Assembly (NCBI RefSeq): GCF_013204845.1
Contig: NZ_JABMKY010000004.1
Coordinates: forward strand, 186,001 to 250,000
DNA from: Paenibacillus qinlingensis
GTDB taxonomy: Bacteria > Bacillota > Bacilli > Paenibacillales > NBRC-103111
Length of the DNA: 64,000 nucleotides
Direction: 5' to 3'
Part shown: positions 1-7,927 of the stretch, one piece after another
Layout: every line of letters starts with the position of its first letter
How positions within the stretch are numbered: position 1 is the stretch's first letter
Notes under the pieces: model-generated
Seen by the model: only the letters and a program-made list of their open reading frames with translations
Database searches by the model: none
Told to the model about the DNA's origin: nothing
Translations under genes and position numbers: made by a program

Positions 1-773
1 TCCATGCCTTCTGGGACTTCGTTTTGCTGGATGCGTTGAACTTCTTCGAGCTTCTGCTTAACGCTTTCTGCATCGTGACGATGACGAACGTCCGTGTTAC
101 TGAATACAGCACCTGGCTTGTATTTACCGCTTAGATAGCCACTGGCCAATGGTACACGTGCAAGTACGCCGAGGTCTTGATCGATACAAGATTGGAAAAC
201 TTGATCTTCCGGCGCACGATCCAGACGGTTGTAGACAACTTGAATCGCTTTGGAATTCACCTTCGTAGAAGCGGCAGTCTGATGAATATTGGCATTGCTG
301 CCGATCGACGTGCCTAGGTGACGGATTTTGCCAGCCTGTACTTGTTTATCAAGGGTTGTCCATAGATCGTCATTATCGAATAAAGCATCAGGTCCGGAAT
401 GGAATTGGTATAAGTCAATATAATCCGTATGTAAAGCCTGTAAGGAAGCATCAAGCTGCTTGACAACAGATTCAGCACTAAATTCATCAGTTCGTGTAAA
501 TAAATCATGGAAATGATGACCGAATTTCGTCGCGACAACCCACTTATCACGATCGCGGTGGGATAAATAATTACCGATGAATGACTCGGAAAGGTGATCA
601 CCATAGCATTCTGCCGTATCAATTAAGTTGATACCAAGCTCAGCCGCTTGATCCAAAATCGCGTCAGCTTCCCCTTGGGTATAGTTTAATCCCCACTCAC
701 CGCCAAATTGCCAAGTGCCAACACCAACGATGGAAACTTTCAGATCTGTTTTACCAAGTCTACGATATTTCAT
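1..773 (-). CDS. Aldo/keto reductase, 3' end cut by the window edge
   Basis: Reading leftward from an ATG at 773, 257 codons stay open to the window edge, so the C-terminus is missing. The N-terminus begins MKYRRLGKTDLKVS and continues with GVGTWQFGGEW, the LIDTAECYG motif holding the catalytic Asp and Tyr, a WVVATKFG strand with the active-site Lys, and YIDLYQFH with the catalytic-site His. These are the hallmarks of the NADPH-dependent aldo/keto reductase TIM barrel. The start is supported by an AAGGAGAG ribosome site about 7 bases upstream. The substrate cannot be read from the sequence. A perfect 7-bp inverted repeat, TTTTCGG-TTT-CCGAAAA, lies upstream at 838-854 and could be an operator. 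Confidence 0.9.
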   Translation of the reverse strand, partial: MKYRRLGKTDLKVSIVGVGTWQFGGEWGLNYTQGEADAILDQAAELGINLIDTAECYGDHLSESFIGNYLSHRDRDKWVVATKFGHHFHDLFTRTDEFSAESVVKQLDASLQALHTDYIDLYQFHSGPDALFDNDDLWTTLDKQVQAGKIRHLGTSIGSNANIHQTAASTKVNSKAIQVVYNRLDRAPEDQVFQSCIDQDLGVLARVPLASGYLSGKYKPGAVFSNTDVRHRHDAESVKQKLEEVQRIQQNEVPEGM

Positions 774-1057
774 GTGTAACACTCTCCTTATTTAAGGTAT
801 CCATATTCATTATACAACAACATTTTATTTTTCCACATTTTCGGTTTCCGAAAACGTCTTGCTAATTGGCGATATAAACAACCTCTCCCGGGGTCCCCGC
901 AAAGTAATAGGACTTTGCTTCGAAGATTATCTTCACTTTGTGGGGTAGAATAGCGGTCGCTCATCCTCGAATGACTTCGGTACAAGTTTATCTCAATTTA
1001 ATGTAAGCTTTTCAGAAATGGGTTACTGTGTAAATAAGAATAAGTGAAGGCGAAAGG

Positions 1058-1600
1058 ATGTTGTTTCCATTGATCAAAAAATATGTGCTAAGCCTATTGA
1101 AAGAATGGGTGCCTACTATAGCATTTGCTATTATTATCGCACTTGTCGTCAATACGTATGTTGCGCAAGCAATGACGGTTCCAACAGGTTCCATGCTGCC
1201 GACTATTCAATTACAAGATGAGTTGATTGTTGAGAAAATGAAGCCATTAACCAACTTTGAATTTGGTGATATCGTTGTGTTTTGGCCGCCAATTGAGGGG
1301 AATGAGGATCGCTATGTGAAGCGTCTGATTGGCCTTCCTGGTGATACGATTGAGGTCAAGGATGGTGCTTTATACAGGAATGGAGCGAAGGTAGACGAGC
1401 CCTATATCCAAGCGCCTATGGCGTATACTTTTCATCAAGTGACTGTGCCGGAAGGGAAATATTTCTTCTTAGGCGATAATCGCAACGATAGCTATGATTC
1501 ACATTTGTGGCCGGCACCCCCTTTTGTAGCTGAAAAGGATATTATCGGCAAAGCCGTATTTCGCATTTTTCCTCTCAGTCAAATAGGGACCATTGATTAA
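1058..1600 (+). CDS. sipS: Type I signal peptidase
   Basis: A 180-residue membrane-anchored serine protease that removes signal peptides from secreted proteins. One N-terminal membrane anchor spans roughly residues 18-37. It is followed by the box with the catalytic serine (PTGSMLP, Ser45) and the box with the general-base lysine (RYVKRLIGLPGD, Lys88), then the conserved FFLGDNRNDSYDS segment near residues 136-148. The size and single anchor match the Gram-positive (SipS-type) family rather than the larger proteobacterial LepB. AGGCGAAAGG sits just before the ATG. The gene is monocistronic: an aldo/keto reductase diverges upstream and a strong hairpin terminator follows. Confidence 0.93.
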   Translation: MLFPLIKKYVLSLLKEWVPTIAFAIIIALVVNTYVAQAMTVPTGSMLPTIQLQDELIVEKMKPLTNFEFGDIVVFWPPIEGNEDRYVKRLIGLPGDTIEVKDGALYRNGAKVDEPYIQAPMAYTFHQVTVPEGKYFFLGDNRNDSYDSHLWPAPPFVAEKDIIGKAVFRIFPLSQIGTID

Positions 1601-1608
1601 TAGGAAAG

Positions 1609-1647
1609 AAGCTCCCAACCTCATGTAGAGGAAGGGAGCTTTTTTTT
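1609..1647. terminator. Terminator after signal peptidase gene
   Basis: GCTCCC pairs with GGGAGC around a short loop and is followed by eight T on the + strand. It also closes the convergent efflux gene, whose stop codon lies in the T-run. Confidence 0.88.
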
Positions 1648-3292
1648 AGTGAGCAAGATGAGGGGAAACTTGGTTATCATCTTTTCCGTCTTCTTTTTTC
1701 TTCGATTTACGGTCAGAAAGCTTAATGTTCCCAACGAATAGCGTAAGGATCGCGCCGAGTAGTACGAATACCAATCCGTAGATAAACACTTGGTGAAGAG
1801 AGGAAACAAGCGCATCTTTAATGATGGGCAATCTCTCTACTAATTCTTTTGGCAATTTAGCCAACGCCTCTGGACTTAAGAGGGAGGAATAGAGAGTTTG
1901 TGGGTTCTTATGAATCATGTCAATTAACGGAGTGCCTACTTCCGCGGGGAACTGTTTCACTACTGGCTCTAAATTTTGTTCAAGCAAAATTGTTGATTTG
2001 TGATTCATAATAGTGCCGAGTATTGTCATCCCGAAGGTACCACCGATTTGACGGAAAAATTGGCTGGAAGACGTTACAACGCCTAGCTCTGATTTCGGGA
2101 AGCTTTCTTGTAAAGCGAGCGTTAGGATCGGCATGACGAGACCCATTCCTAAACCAAGCATAACCATGTAGCTGGATGCGATCAACTTCGTAGTAGAAAT
2201 CCCCATTGTGCTAAGGAAAACAAAGCCAACAGCCATGACGATCATACCGATGAACATTTGTCTTCGAACACCAATTTTATCAATCAATTGGCCAGAAACG
2301 ACGCTGGCTGCAATCATTGTAATCATGAGCGGCGTCATGACAGTTCCAGAAGCTGACGCGCTAATACCGACAATGCCTTGCATGAAAAGAGGAACGAACA
2401 TAATAGCACCGAACATCCCAACCGCCATCAGGAAGCCTACTCCGTTAATGGTGGAGAAAGTTCTATTTTTAAACAAACGAACAGGAAGGATGGGCTCATC
2501 TGCTTTACTTTCAATGAATACGAAGGCAACTAAAGACACAACAGCTAGTGCGAACAGACCTATAATCTGCCAAGAGCCCCAAGCATACTCACTTCCGCCA
2601 AACGTAAGAGCAAGAAGTAAACTCACTACACCGACAATCATCGTGACGATACCCGGGACATCGAATTTAACTTTCCCTGTTGATTTATGCTTCGGTAAGG
2701 CAATTGAGATCAGAATAACAGCTAGAATACCAACAGGCAGGTTGATGTAAAACACCCAACGCCAGTCCCAAGCATCTACGATCCAGCCGCCAACTTGCGG
2801 CCCGATAACAGAGGATAAACCAAAGATCGCTCCGAAAACACCTTGCCATTTAGCACGCTGTTTACCAGTGAATAAATCCCCGATAATGATAATGGCCATT
2901 GGCATCATGATACCACCGCCAAGACCTTGCAGACCGCGGAACAAAATGAGTTCCGTCATGTTCTGGGACATTCCGCAAAGCGCTGAAGCAACGATGAAGA
3001 TGATGAGTCCAGTTACATAAATGACGCGGCGGCCTATTAAGTCGGCCAGTTTACCCGCGATGGGTACGATAACCGTTGAAGTCAGCATATAAGCTGTCGT
3101 TAACCAAGTCATCAGTCCGAGCCCGCCGAATTCACCGACGATACGCGGCATTGCTGTTCCTACGATTGTACCGTCCAAAGCTCCGAAGAGCATGGCAATG
3201 ATTAAGCCAGTGAGGAGAAGTCCCCTATTTTTGAGCTCTGGTGCAGCTTCTTCCGAGAGATCCTTTGGAGCTGCTTTTTGAATATTTGCCAT
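1646..3292 (-). CDS. DHA2-family (14-TM) MFS drug efflux transporter
   Basis: A 548-residue major facilitator protein with about 14 hydrophobic segments, a length typical of the EmrB/QacA DHA2 drug:H+ antiporters. Visible family motifs include the N-terminal LDGTIVGTAMPRI motif (motif D1), the loop GKLADLIGRRVIY (motif A) and the motif C region GLSSVIGPQVGGW. It presumably exports toxic compounds across the cytoplasmic membrane. An in-frame GTG exists at 3301, but GGAG overlaps it; the ATG at 3292 has GGAG at an 8-base spacing and is preferred. It lies 27 bases behind a MarR-type gene on the same strand, the usual arrangement for a regulator-pump operon. The C-terminal tail is lysine-rich. 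Substrate unknown. Confidence 0.9.
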   Translation of the reverse strand: MANIQKAAPKDLSEEAAPELKNRGLLLTGLIIAMLFGALDGTIVGTAMPRIVGEFGGLGLMTWLTTAYMLTSTVIVPIAGKLADLIGRRVIYVTGLIIFIVASALCGMSQNMTELILFRGLQGLGGGIMMPMAIIIIGDLFTGKQRAKWQGVFGAIFGLSSVIGPQVGGWIVDAWDWRWVFYINLPVGILAVILISIALPKHKSTGKVKFDVPGIVTMIVGVVSLLLALTFGGSEYAWGSWQIIGLFALAVVSLVAFVFIESKADEPILPVRLFKNRTFSTINGVGFLMAVGMFGAIMFVPLFMQGIVGISASASGTVMTPLMITMIAASVVSGQLIDKIGVRRQMFIGMIVMAVGFVFLSTMGISTTKLIASSYMVMLGLGMGLVMPILTLALQESFPKSELGVVTSSSQFFRQIGGTFGMTILGTIMNHKSTILLEQNLEPVVKQFPAEVGTPLIDMIHKNPQTLYSSLLSPEALAKLPKELVERLPIIKDALVSSLHQVFIYGLVFVLLGAILTLFVGNIKLSDRKSKKKEDGKDDNQVSPHLAH

Positions 3293-3319
3293 CTGTATCA
3301 CTCCTTTGATGTAATAAAA

Positions 3320-3748
3320 TTAGTAAAATGAAGTAAATTTTTCGAATGCATTTACGAAAATATGAAGTTCCTCAGGAGAAAGCTGCGATAATCCGCGTGC
3401 AATTACTTTCTTTTGAATTTCAGTGGCCTCAGCAAGGATGGCGTCTCCTTTTGCTGTATTCTCAACGAGTACAATGCGGCGATCAGTCTCATGATGCATA
3501 CGAATAACATGCCCACTTTGAACAAGACGATCTATCATGACCGTGATTGCACTTGGCTTTACGCCTAATTTCTCAGCAAGCTGAGATTGTTTCGGAGATT
3601 TCTCTTTAGATATCATCGCTAACATAAATAAATGCCGCGGGGTTATCTCGGAGTCTATTTCGGTAATTACTTCATGAGCTAATTTGCGATGCGCCATCTC
3701 AAATGCTGTACGGAAGCGATTGGTATAGTCAGTCAATTCATCTTCCAA
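3320..3748 (-). CDS. MarR-family transcriptional regulator
   Basis: A 142-residue winged-helix repressor-type protein. The recognition region (QSQLAEKLGVKPSAITVMIDRL, in two parts) is followed by the wing GHVIRMHHETDRRIVLVE with the conserved D-R-R, and flanking helices form the dimer interface. The start is a TTG: AGGAGG lies 7 bases upstream, while an ATG five bases further up is out of frame and soon hits a stop. Being the first gene of an operon with the DHA2 pump, it probably represses both and is released by a pump substrate or oxidant. No conserved cysteine is seen near the N-terminus, which argues against an OhrR-type redox switch. Confidence 0.9.
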   Translation of the reverse strand: MEDELTDYTNRFRTAFEMAHRKLAHEVITEIDSEITPRHLFMLAMISKEKSPKQSQLAEKLGVKPSAITVMIDRLVQSGHVIRMHHETDRRIVLVENTAKGDAILAEATEIQKKVIARGLSQLSPEELHIFVNAFEKFTSFY

Positions 3749-3770
3749 GTCATAACCTCCTAATAAATTG

Positions 3771-3784
3771 TTAGAATTATCTAA
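3771..3784. promoter_or_regulatory. Candidate MarR operator
   Basis: A perfect short palindrome, TTAGA-ATTA-TCTAA, sits about 20 bases upstream of the marR start within an extremely AT-rich stretch (3760-3830) that also holds repeated TAATTAAATTA motifs. Position and symmetry suit autoregulation by the MarR protein; binding is inferred. Confidence 0.4.
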
Positions 3785-3908
3785 TAATTAAATTATATAA
3801 TAATTAAATTAAATAATATTTAAATTGTTTAAGTGAAATATAAACCTGTCGAGGAATGAAGTCAATAGGTTATTTCTGAAAATTTCAGAAAACGTAGGCG
3901 TGATATAC

Positions 3909-3937
3909 TTGCATATCCTTTCTATCTTGCATATAAT
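3909..3937 (+). promoter_or_regulatory. Promoter of the pheST T-box transcript
   Basis: TTGCAT (3909-3914) and TATAAT (3932-3937) are separated by 17 bases, placing the RNA start near 3944, just before the T-box stem I. Confidence 0.7.
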
Positions 3938-3943
3938 AACTGG

Positions 3944-4235
3944 TACATATACGTGGAAATGCTTTGACGGAGAAGAGTATGCAGTGCTTCTTGACAGGGA
4001 GGGAAAGCCGATGATTGAGAGCTGGCCCCGAGAATCAGGCTGCGGAAGTTCGCTCCCGAGCAGTCCTTTGAACAGAAGCCGTAATCAGCTTCTCAGTAGA
4101 GGGAACCGGACACATCGTCCGTTATCTGGAATGAAGTGAGACTCGTTTATTTATTATTTGTACATAGACGAATCTAATTAGGGTGGTACCACGGCTTTTC
4201 GTCCCTTGCGAGGGAGCGGAAAGTCTTTTTTGTGT
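3944..4235 (+). ncRNA. T-box riboswitch, tRNA-Phe specific
   Basis: The leader ends with the T-box sequence AGGGTGGTACCACGG at 4180-4194, followed by a hairpin (CGTCCCT...AGGGAGCG) and a T-run at 4228-4233 that form the terminator. Stem I can be drawn: GGAG (3969-3972) pairs with CTCC (4053-4056), and TGCAG (3980-3984) pairs with CTGC (4040-4043). They enclose an internal loop with AGTA on one side and GAAG-TTC-G on the other. TTC at 4049-4051 is therefore the specifier, a phenylalanine codon. The TGGT in the T-box bulge fits the ACCA end of tRNA-Phe. Uncharged tRNA-Phe should favour read-through into pheST. Confidence 0.93.
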
Positions 4236-4279
4236 TTTCATAAAGGGCGATTCAGAGGCCTAATTCAGGAGGGATTTCA

Positions 4280-5314
4280 ATGAAAGAGCGGTTAGAGGCT
4301 TTGAAGCAAGAAGCGCTGCAAGAGCTAAGCGGCGTAGGAAGTCAGCAGGAACTGAACGATTTAAGAGTTAAATATTTGGGCAAAAAAGGACCGTTAACTG
4401 AGGTGCTTCGCGGCATGGGCGCATTAAGTGCAGAAGAAAGACCGGTTATCGGGCAAGTAGCGAATGATGTTCGCGCAGCAATTGAGTCCGTTATTGAGGA
4501 GAAACAAGCCGCATACACGAAGCAAGAGACAGAAAACAGACTTCGTGCTGAGATGATCGACGTTACGTTGCCGGGACGTCCTTCACAGCAAGGTGCTGTG
4601 CATCCTTTGAGTAAAGTTATTCAAGAAATTGAAGACATTTTCATCGGGATGGGTTACACCGTAGCTGAAGGTCCAGAAGTTGAACAAGATTATTACAACT
4701 TCGAAGCGTTGAACCTGCCGAAGGATCACCCAGCTCGTGATATGCAGGATTCCTTCTATGTAACAGAAGAAATTTTGATGCGCACACAGACATCCCCTGT
4801 TCAAGTAAGAACAATGGAGAAGCGCAAAGGTGAAGTTCCGATCAAAATCATCTGTCCGGGGAAAGTATACCGCCGCGATGACGACGATGCGACTCACTCT
4901 CACATGTTCCAACAAATTGAAGGCCTCGTCATTGACCGCAATGTGCGGATGAGTGATCTCAAAGGGACGTTGCTTCAATTCGTACAAGAAATGTATGGCC
5001 CAGCGACCAAAATTCGCATGCGTCCAAGTTTCTTCCCGTTCACAGAGCCGAGCGTTGAAGTCGATGTGAGCTGCGCAATGTGTGGCGGCGAAGGCTGCCG
5101 TACGTGTAAGCAAACAGGTTGGTTGGAAATTCTCGGAGCGGGCATGGTTCATCCGCGAGTTCTTGAAATGGGTGGCTATGATCCGAAGGAATACACAGGC
5201 TTCGCATTCGGCATGGGTGTTGAGCGTATCGCTATGTTGAAATATGGTATCGAAGATATTCGCCATTTCTATACGAACGATTTGCGTTTCTTAAAGCAAT
5301 TTTTACATGTGTAA
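4280..5314 (+). CDS. pheS: Phenylalanyl-tRNA synthetase alpha subunit
   Basis: 344 residues, the normal length. PheS is the catalytic subunit of the alpha2beta2 enzyme that charges tRNA-Phe. An N-terminal coiled-coil arm (about residues 1-90) leads to the class II catalytic core: the motif 2 region [19 protein letters not shown] near residues 195-213 and motif 3 [14 protein letters not shown] near residues 307-320. A Cys-rich insert, [12 protein letters not shown], is typical of bacterial PheS. AGGAGGGATTTCA precedes the ATG. It is followed after 26 bases by pheT and controlled by the T-box leader. Confidence 0.97.
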   Translation: MKERLEALKQEALQELSGVGSQQELNDLRVKYLGKKGPLTEVLRGMGALSAEERPVIGQVANDVRAAIESVIEEKQAAYTKQETENRLRAEMIDVTLPGRPSQQGAVHPLSKVIQEIEDIFIGMGYTVAEGPEVEQDYYNFEALNLPKDHPARDMQDSFYVTEEILMRTQTSPVQVRTMEKRKGEVPIKIICPGKVYRRDDDDATHSHMFQQIEGLVIDRNVRMSDLKGTLLQFVQEMYGPATKIRMRPSFFPFTEPSVEVDVSCAMCGGEGCRTCKQTGWLEILGAGMVHPRVLEMGGYDPKEYTGFAFGMGVERIAMLKYGIEDIRHFYTNDLRFLKQFLHV

Positions 5315-5340
5315 GCATTAGGAAAAGGAGGGTATAAAGC

Positions 5341-7833
5341 ATGAAAGTTTCTTATCAATGGTTATCGGAATATGTTGACGTAACAGGCTTCACAGCCGAA
5401 GAATTAGCTGAAAAATTAACCCGCAGCGGTATCGAAGTGGATATCGTCGAGGATCGTAATAAAGGTGTATCTAACGTTGTTGTTGGGTTCGTAAAATCCC
5501 GAGAAAAGCATCCTGATGCCGACAAACTAAGCGTTTGCGTGATCGATGCAGGGCAAGGGGAAGACTTGCAAATCGTGTGTGGTGCCAAAAACATTGATGC
5601 TGGACAAAAAGTTCCTGTCGCGATGATTGGCGCTGTTCTTCCGGGCGGACTGGAAATCAAACGCGCTAAGCTGCGCGGCGTGGAATCACAAGGCATGATC
5701 TGTTCTGCGAAAGAGCTAGGGCTTAACGACAAATTGCTTCCAAAAGAAATTCAAGAAGGTATCTTGGTATTGCCTGAGGATACGGAAATTGGCCAGTCCA
5801 TTCTAGATGTATTGGCAATTAGCGATAAAGTCATGGATCTCGACTTGACACCGAACCGCTCCGATTGCTTGAGCATGCTCGGAGCTGCTTACGAGATCGC
5901 GGCGATCCTTGGCCGCGAGGTTAAGCTGCCTGATGCGGAAGCTGCTCTTCAAGCGGCAGGAACTGCCGGCGTGAAAGCTGCGGACCGCATCAGCGTAAAG
6001 ATCACAGCGACTGAGCAGTGCACGCACTACGCGGCCCGCCTGATCGAAGGCGTGCGCGTGGGCACTTCTCCGCTGTGGATCCAGAACCGTTTGATGGCTG
6101 CGGGCATCCGCCCCATCAACAACATCGTCGACATCACGAACTTCGTGATGTTAGAGTACGGCCAGCCGCTTCACGCGTTTGACGCTGAGCAGCTGAATAA
6201 CGGACACATCGACGTACGACTCGCTGAGGCTGGCGAGAAGCTCGTTACACTCGACGAAGTGGAACGTACTCTAGAGCCGCACATGCTTCTCGTGACGGAC
6301 GGCACGAAGCCTGTGGCGATCGCTGGAGTTATGGGCGGCGCCAACTCCGAAGTGACCGATGGAACTTCGCGGATCCTGTTGGAATCCGCAAAGTTCGCTG
6401 GCAGCTCCGTGCGCCGTACATCGCGCCAGTTAGGTCTTCGCTCCGAAGCGAGCCTTCGCTTCGAGAAAGAAGTGAACCCGGAATCGGTGATTCCGGCGTT
6501 GAACCGTGCTGCTGCGCTGATTGCGCAATACGCAGGTGGTAAAGTCGCTGACGGCATCGTAGAAGCCGCTAGCGGAACGCACAAGTCCGTCAGCATCGAG
6601 CTTGGGGCTGACCGTGTGAACAACTATCTCGGCACAGCGCTTTCTCTGACCGAGATGGGGCAAATCCTGTCGCGCTTGCATTTCACATTCGAGCAAGCTG
6701 GCGAAGGCAAGCTGCTCGTGCATGTCCCGAGCCGCCGCGGAGACATTACGCGTGATGTCGATTTGATCGAAGAAGTAGCACGTCTCTTCGGCTACGATAA
6801 CATCCCGACAACCTTGATGACCGGCGTTACGACGCCAGGGTCACTATCCAAAGAGCAATCCATCCGCCGGATTACACGGAATATTTTGACGCAAAGTGGA
6901 TTGAATGAAGTGATTACGTATTCCTTCACAAACCCGCGTACACACGCTAGCGCAGGTACTGAAGCGAATCCACAAGCACAAGTAGATGCTATTCCTGGTC
7001 TATATCGGGCAGCGAAGCCAATTTCACTAGCGATGCCAATGAGCGAAGACCGCAGTCAGCTGCGCACTAGCCTAGTACCTCATTTGCTTGATGTTGTTAG
7101 CTATAATCGCAATCGTACAATGGATGATGTCGCCATTTTCGAAATTGGCAAAGCCTTCATTACGGACGAAGAGGCTCTTACGACTCTGCCGCAAGAAAAG
7201 CTGTTACTGTCTATCGTACTGACAGGCAAGCGACGCCAAGCTCACTGGGCACAGAAGTCAGAAGCTGTTGATTTTTACGATATCAAGGGGATTTTCGATC
7301 GTTTAGTTGAGTACCTTGGAATTAAGGGTCTGACATATACGTCAGCAGCGCCAGAAGGTTTTCACCCAGGTCGTACAGCTGAGATCTTACTTGCATCCGC
7401 TGAAGGTCCAAAAGTCATTGGTCGTGTAGGCCAACTGCATCCGACTGCACAACAACAGCGTGATCTGGACGACACGTATGTGCTTGAAGTTGAATTAGCA
7501 CCTATCTTAGAAGCTGCGGGTGAGGAGATAGTTTATAAGCTGTTACCTCGTTATCCGTCTATCGGTCGTGATATTGCAGTCGTGGTGAATACAAGCGTTC
7601 CAGTTGGACTTATGGAGCAAGCAATTTCAGATGTTGCAGGGGAATTGTTGGAGTCAATCCAAGTGTTTGATATCTATACAGGAGAGCGCCTTGGTGCTAA
7701 TCGTAAGAGCGTAGCAATCGCACTTGTATACCGTCATGCGGACAGAACTTTGCTGGATGAAGAAGTAACTGAACTCCATGCCAAAGTTGTGGCAACACTT
7801 GAACAACAATTTGAGGCAGAGTTAAGAAAATAG
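5341..7833 (+). CDS. pheT: Phenylalanyl-tRNA synthetase beta subunit
   Basis: 830 residues, slightly long for the family (about 800). Domains in order are: N-terminal segment with KVSYQWLSEYVD; EMAP/tRNA-binding OB fold (about 40-150, including KHPDADKLSVC and ESQGMICSAKELGL); B3/B4 editing domain (about 210-390, with LTPNRSDCLS before it); B5 domain (about 405-475, DLIEEVARLFGYDNIPTT); class II-like core (about 490-700); and the C-terminal ferredoxin-like anticodon-binding domain (PRYPSIGRDIAVVV onward). It edits misacylated Tyr-tRNA-Phe and binds the tRNA. AAGGAGG is 8-10 bases before the ATG. The middle third (about 5.9-6.8 kb) is visibly richer in GC than the ends. Confidence 0.96.
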   Translation: MKVSYQWLSEYVDVTGFTAEELAEKLTRSGIEVDIVEDRNKGVSNVVVGFVKSREKHPDADKLSVCVIDAGQGEDLQIVCGAKNIDAGQKVPVAMIGAVLPGGLEIKRAKLRGVESQGMICSAKELGLNDKLLPKEIQEGILVLPEDTEIGQSILDVLAISDKVMDLDLTPNRSDCLSMLGAAYEIAAILGREVKLPDAEAALQAAGTAGVKAADRISVKITATEQCTHYAARLIEGVRVGTSPLWIQNRLMAAGIRPINNIVDITNFVMLEYGQPLHAFDAEQLNNGHIDVRLAEAGEKLVTLDEVERTLEPHMLLVTDGTKPVAIAGVMGGANSEVTDGTSRILLESAKFAGSSVRRTSRQLGLRSEASLRFEKEVNPESVIPALNRAAALIAQYAGGKVADGIVEAASGTHKSVSIELGADRVNNYLGTALSLTEMGQILSRLHFTFEQAGEGKLLVHVPSRRGDITRDVDLIEEVARLFGYDNIPTTLMTGVTTPGSLSKEQSIRRITRNILTQSGLNEVITYSFTNPRTHASAGTEANPQAQVDAIPGLYRAAKPISLAMPMSEDRSQLRTSLVPHLLDVVSYNRNRTMDDVAIFEIGKAFITDEEALTTLPQEKLLLSIVLTGKRRQAHWAQKSEAVDFYDIKGIFDRLVEYLGIKGLTYTSAAPEGFHPGRTAEILLASAEGPKVIGRVGQLHPTAQQQRDLDDTYVLEVELAPILEAAGEEIVYKLLPRYPSIGRDIAVVVNTSVPVGLMEQAISDVAGELLESIQVFDIYTGERLGANRKSVAIALVYRHADRTLLDEEVTELHAKVVATLEQQFEAELRK

Positions 7834-7862
7834 TGTAACTTTCCTTATAGGTTGCAGGAATA

Positions 7863-7908
7863 TAGGCTGGTCTTATCGAAATTATTCTCGATAGGGCCAG
7901 CCTTTCAT
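7863..7908 (+). terminator. Hairpin between pheT and zapA
   Basis: AGGCTGG...TATCGA pairs with TCGATA...CCAGCCT around an 8-base loop, giving a long stem followed only by TTTCAT. It is probably the pheT terminator, or a weak attenuator allowing some transcription into the zapA-like gene that starts 20 bases later. Confidence 0.65.
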
Positions 7909-7927
7909 CTTAAGGGAGGATTTTAAT

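Noticed and set aside
788..985. 65-residue minus-strand frame next to the aldo/keto reductase
   Set aside because: No ribosome site and no recognisable sequence; it occupies the leader region between divergent genes.
3900..4139. 79-residue frame upstream of pheS
   Set aside because: It lies in the T-box leader RNA, has no ribosome site, and the pairing of the specifier stem explains the sequence.
4583..5266. 227-residue minus-strand frame
   Set aside because: Complete shadow of pheS on the opposite strand with no family features.
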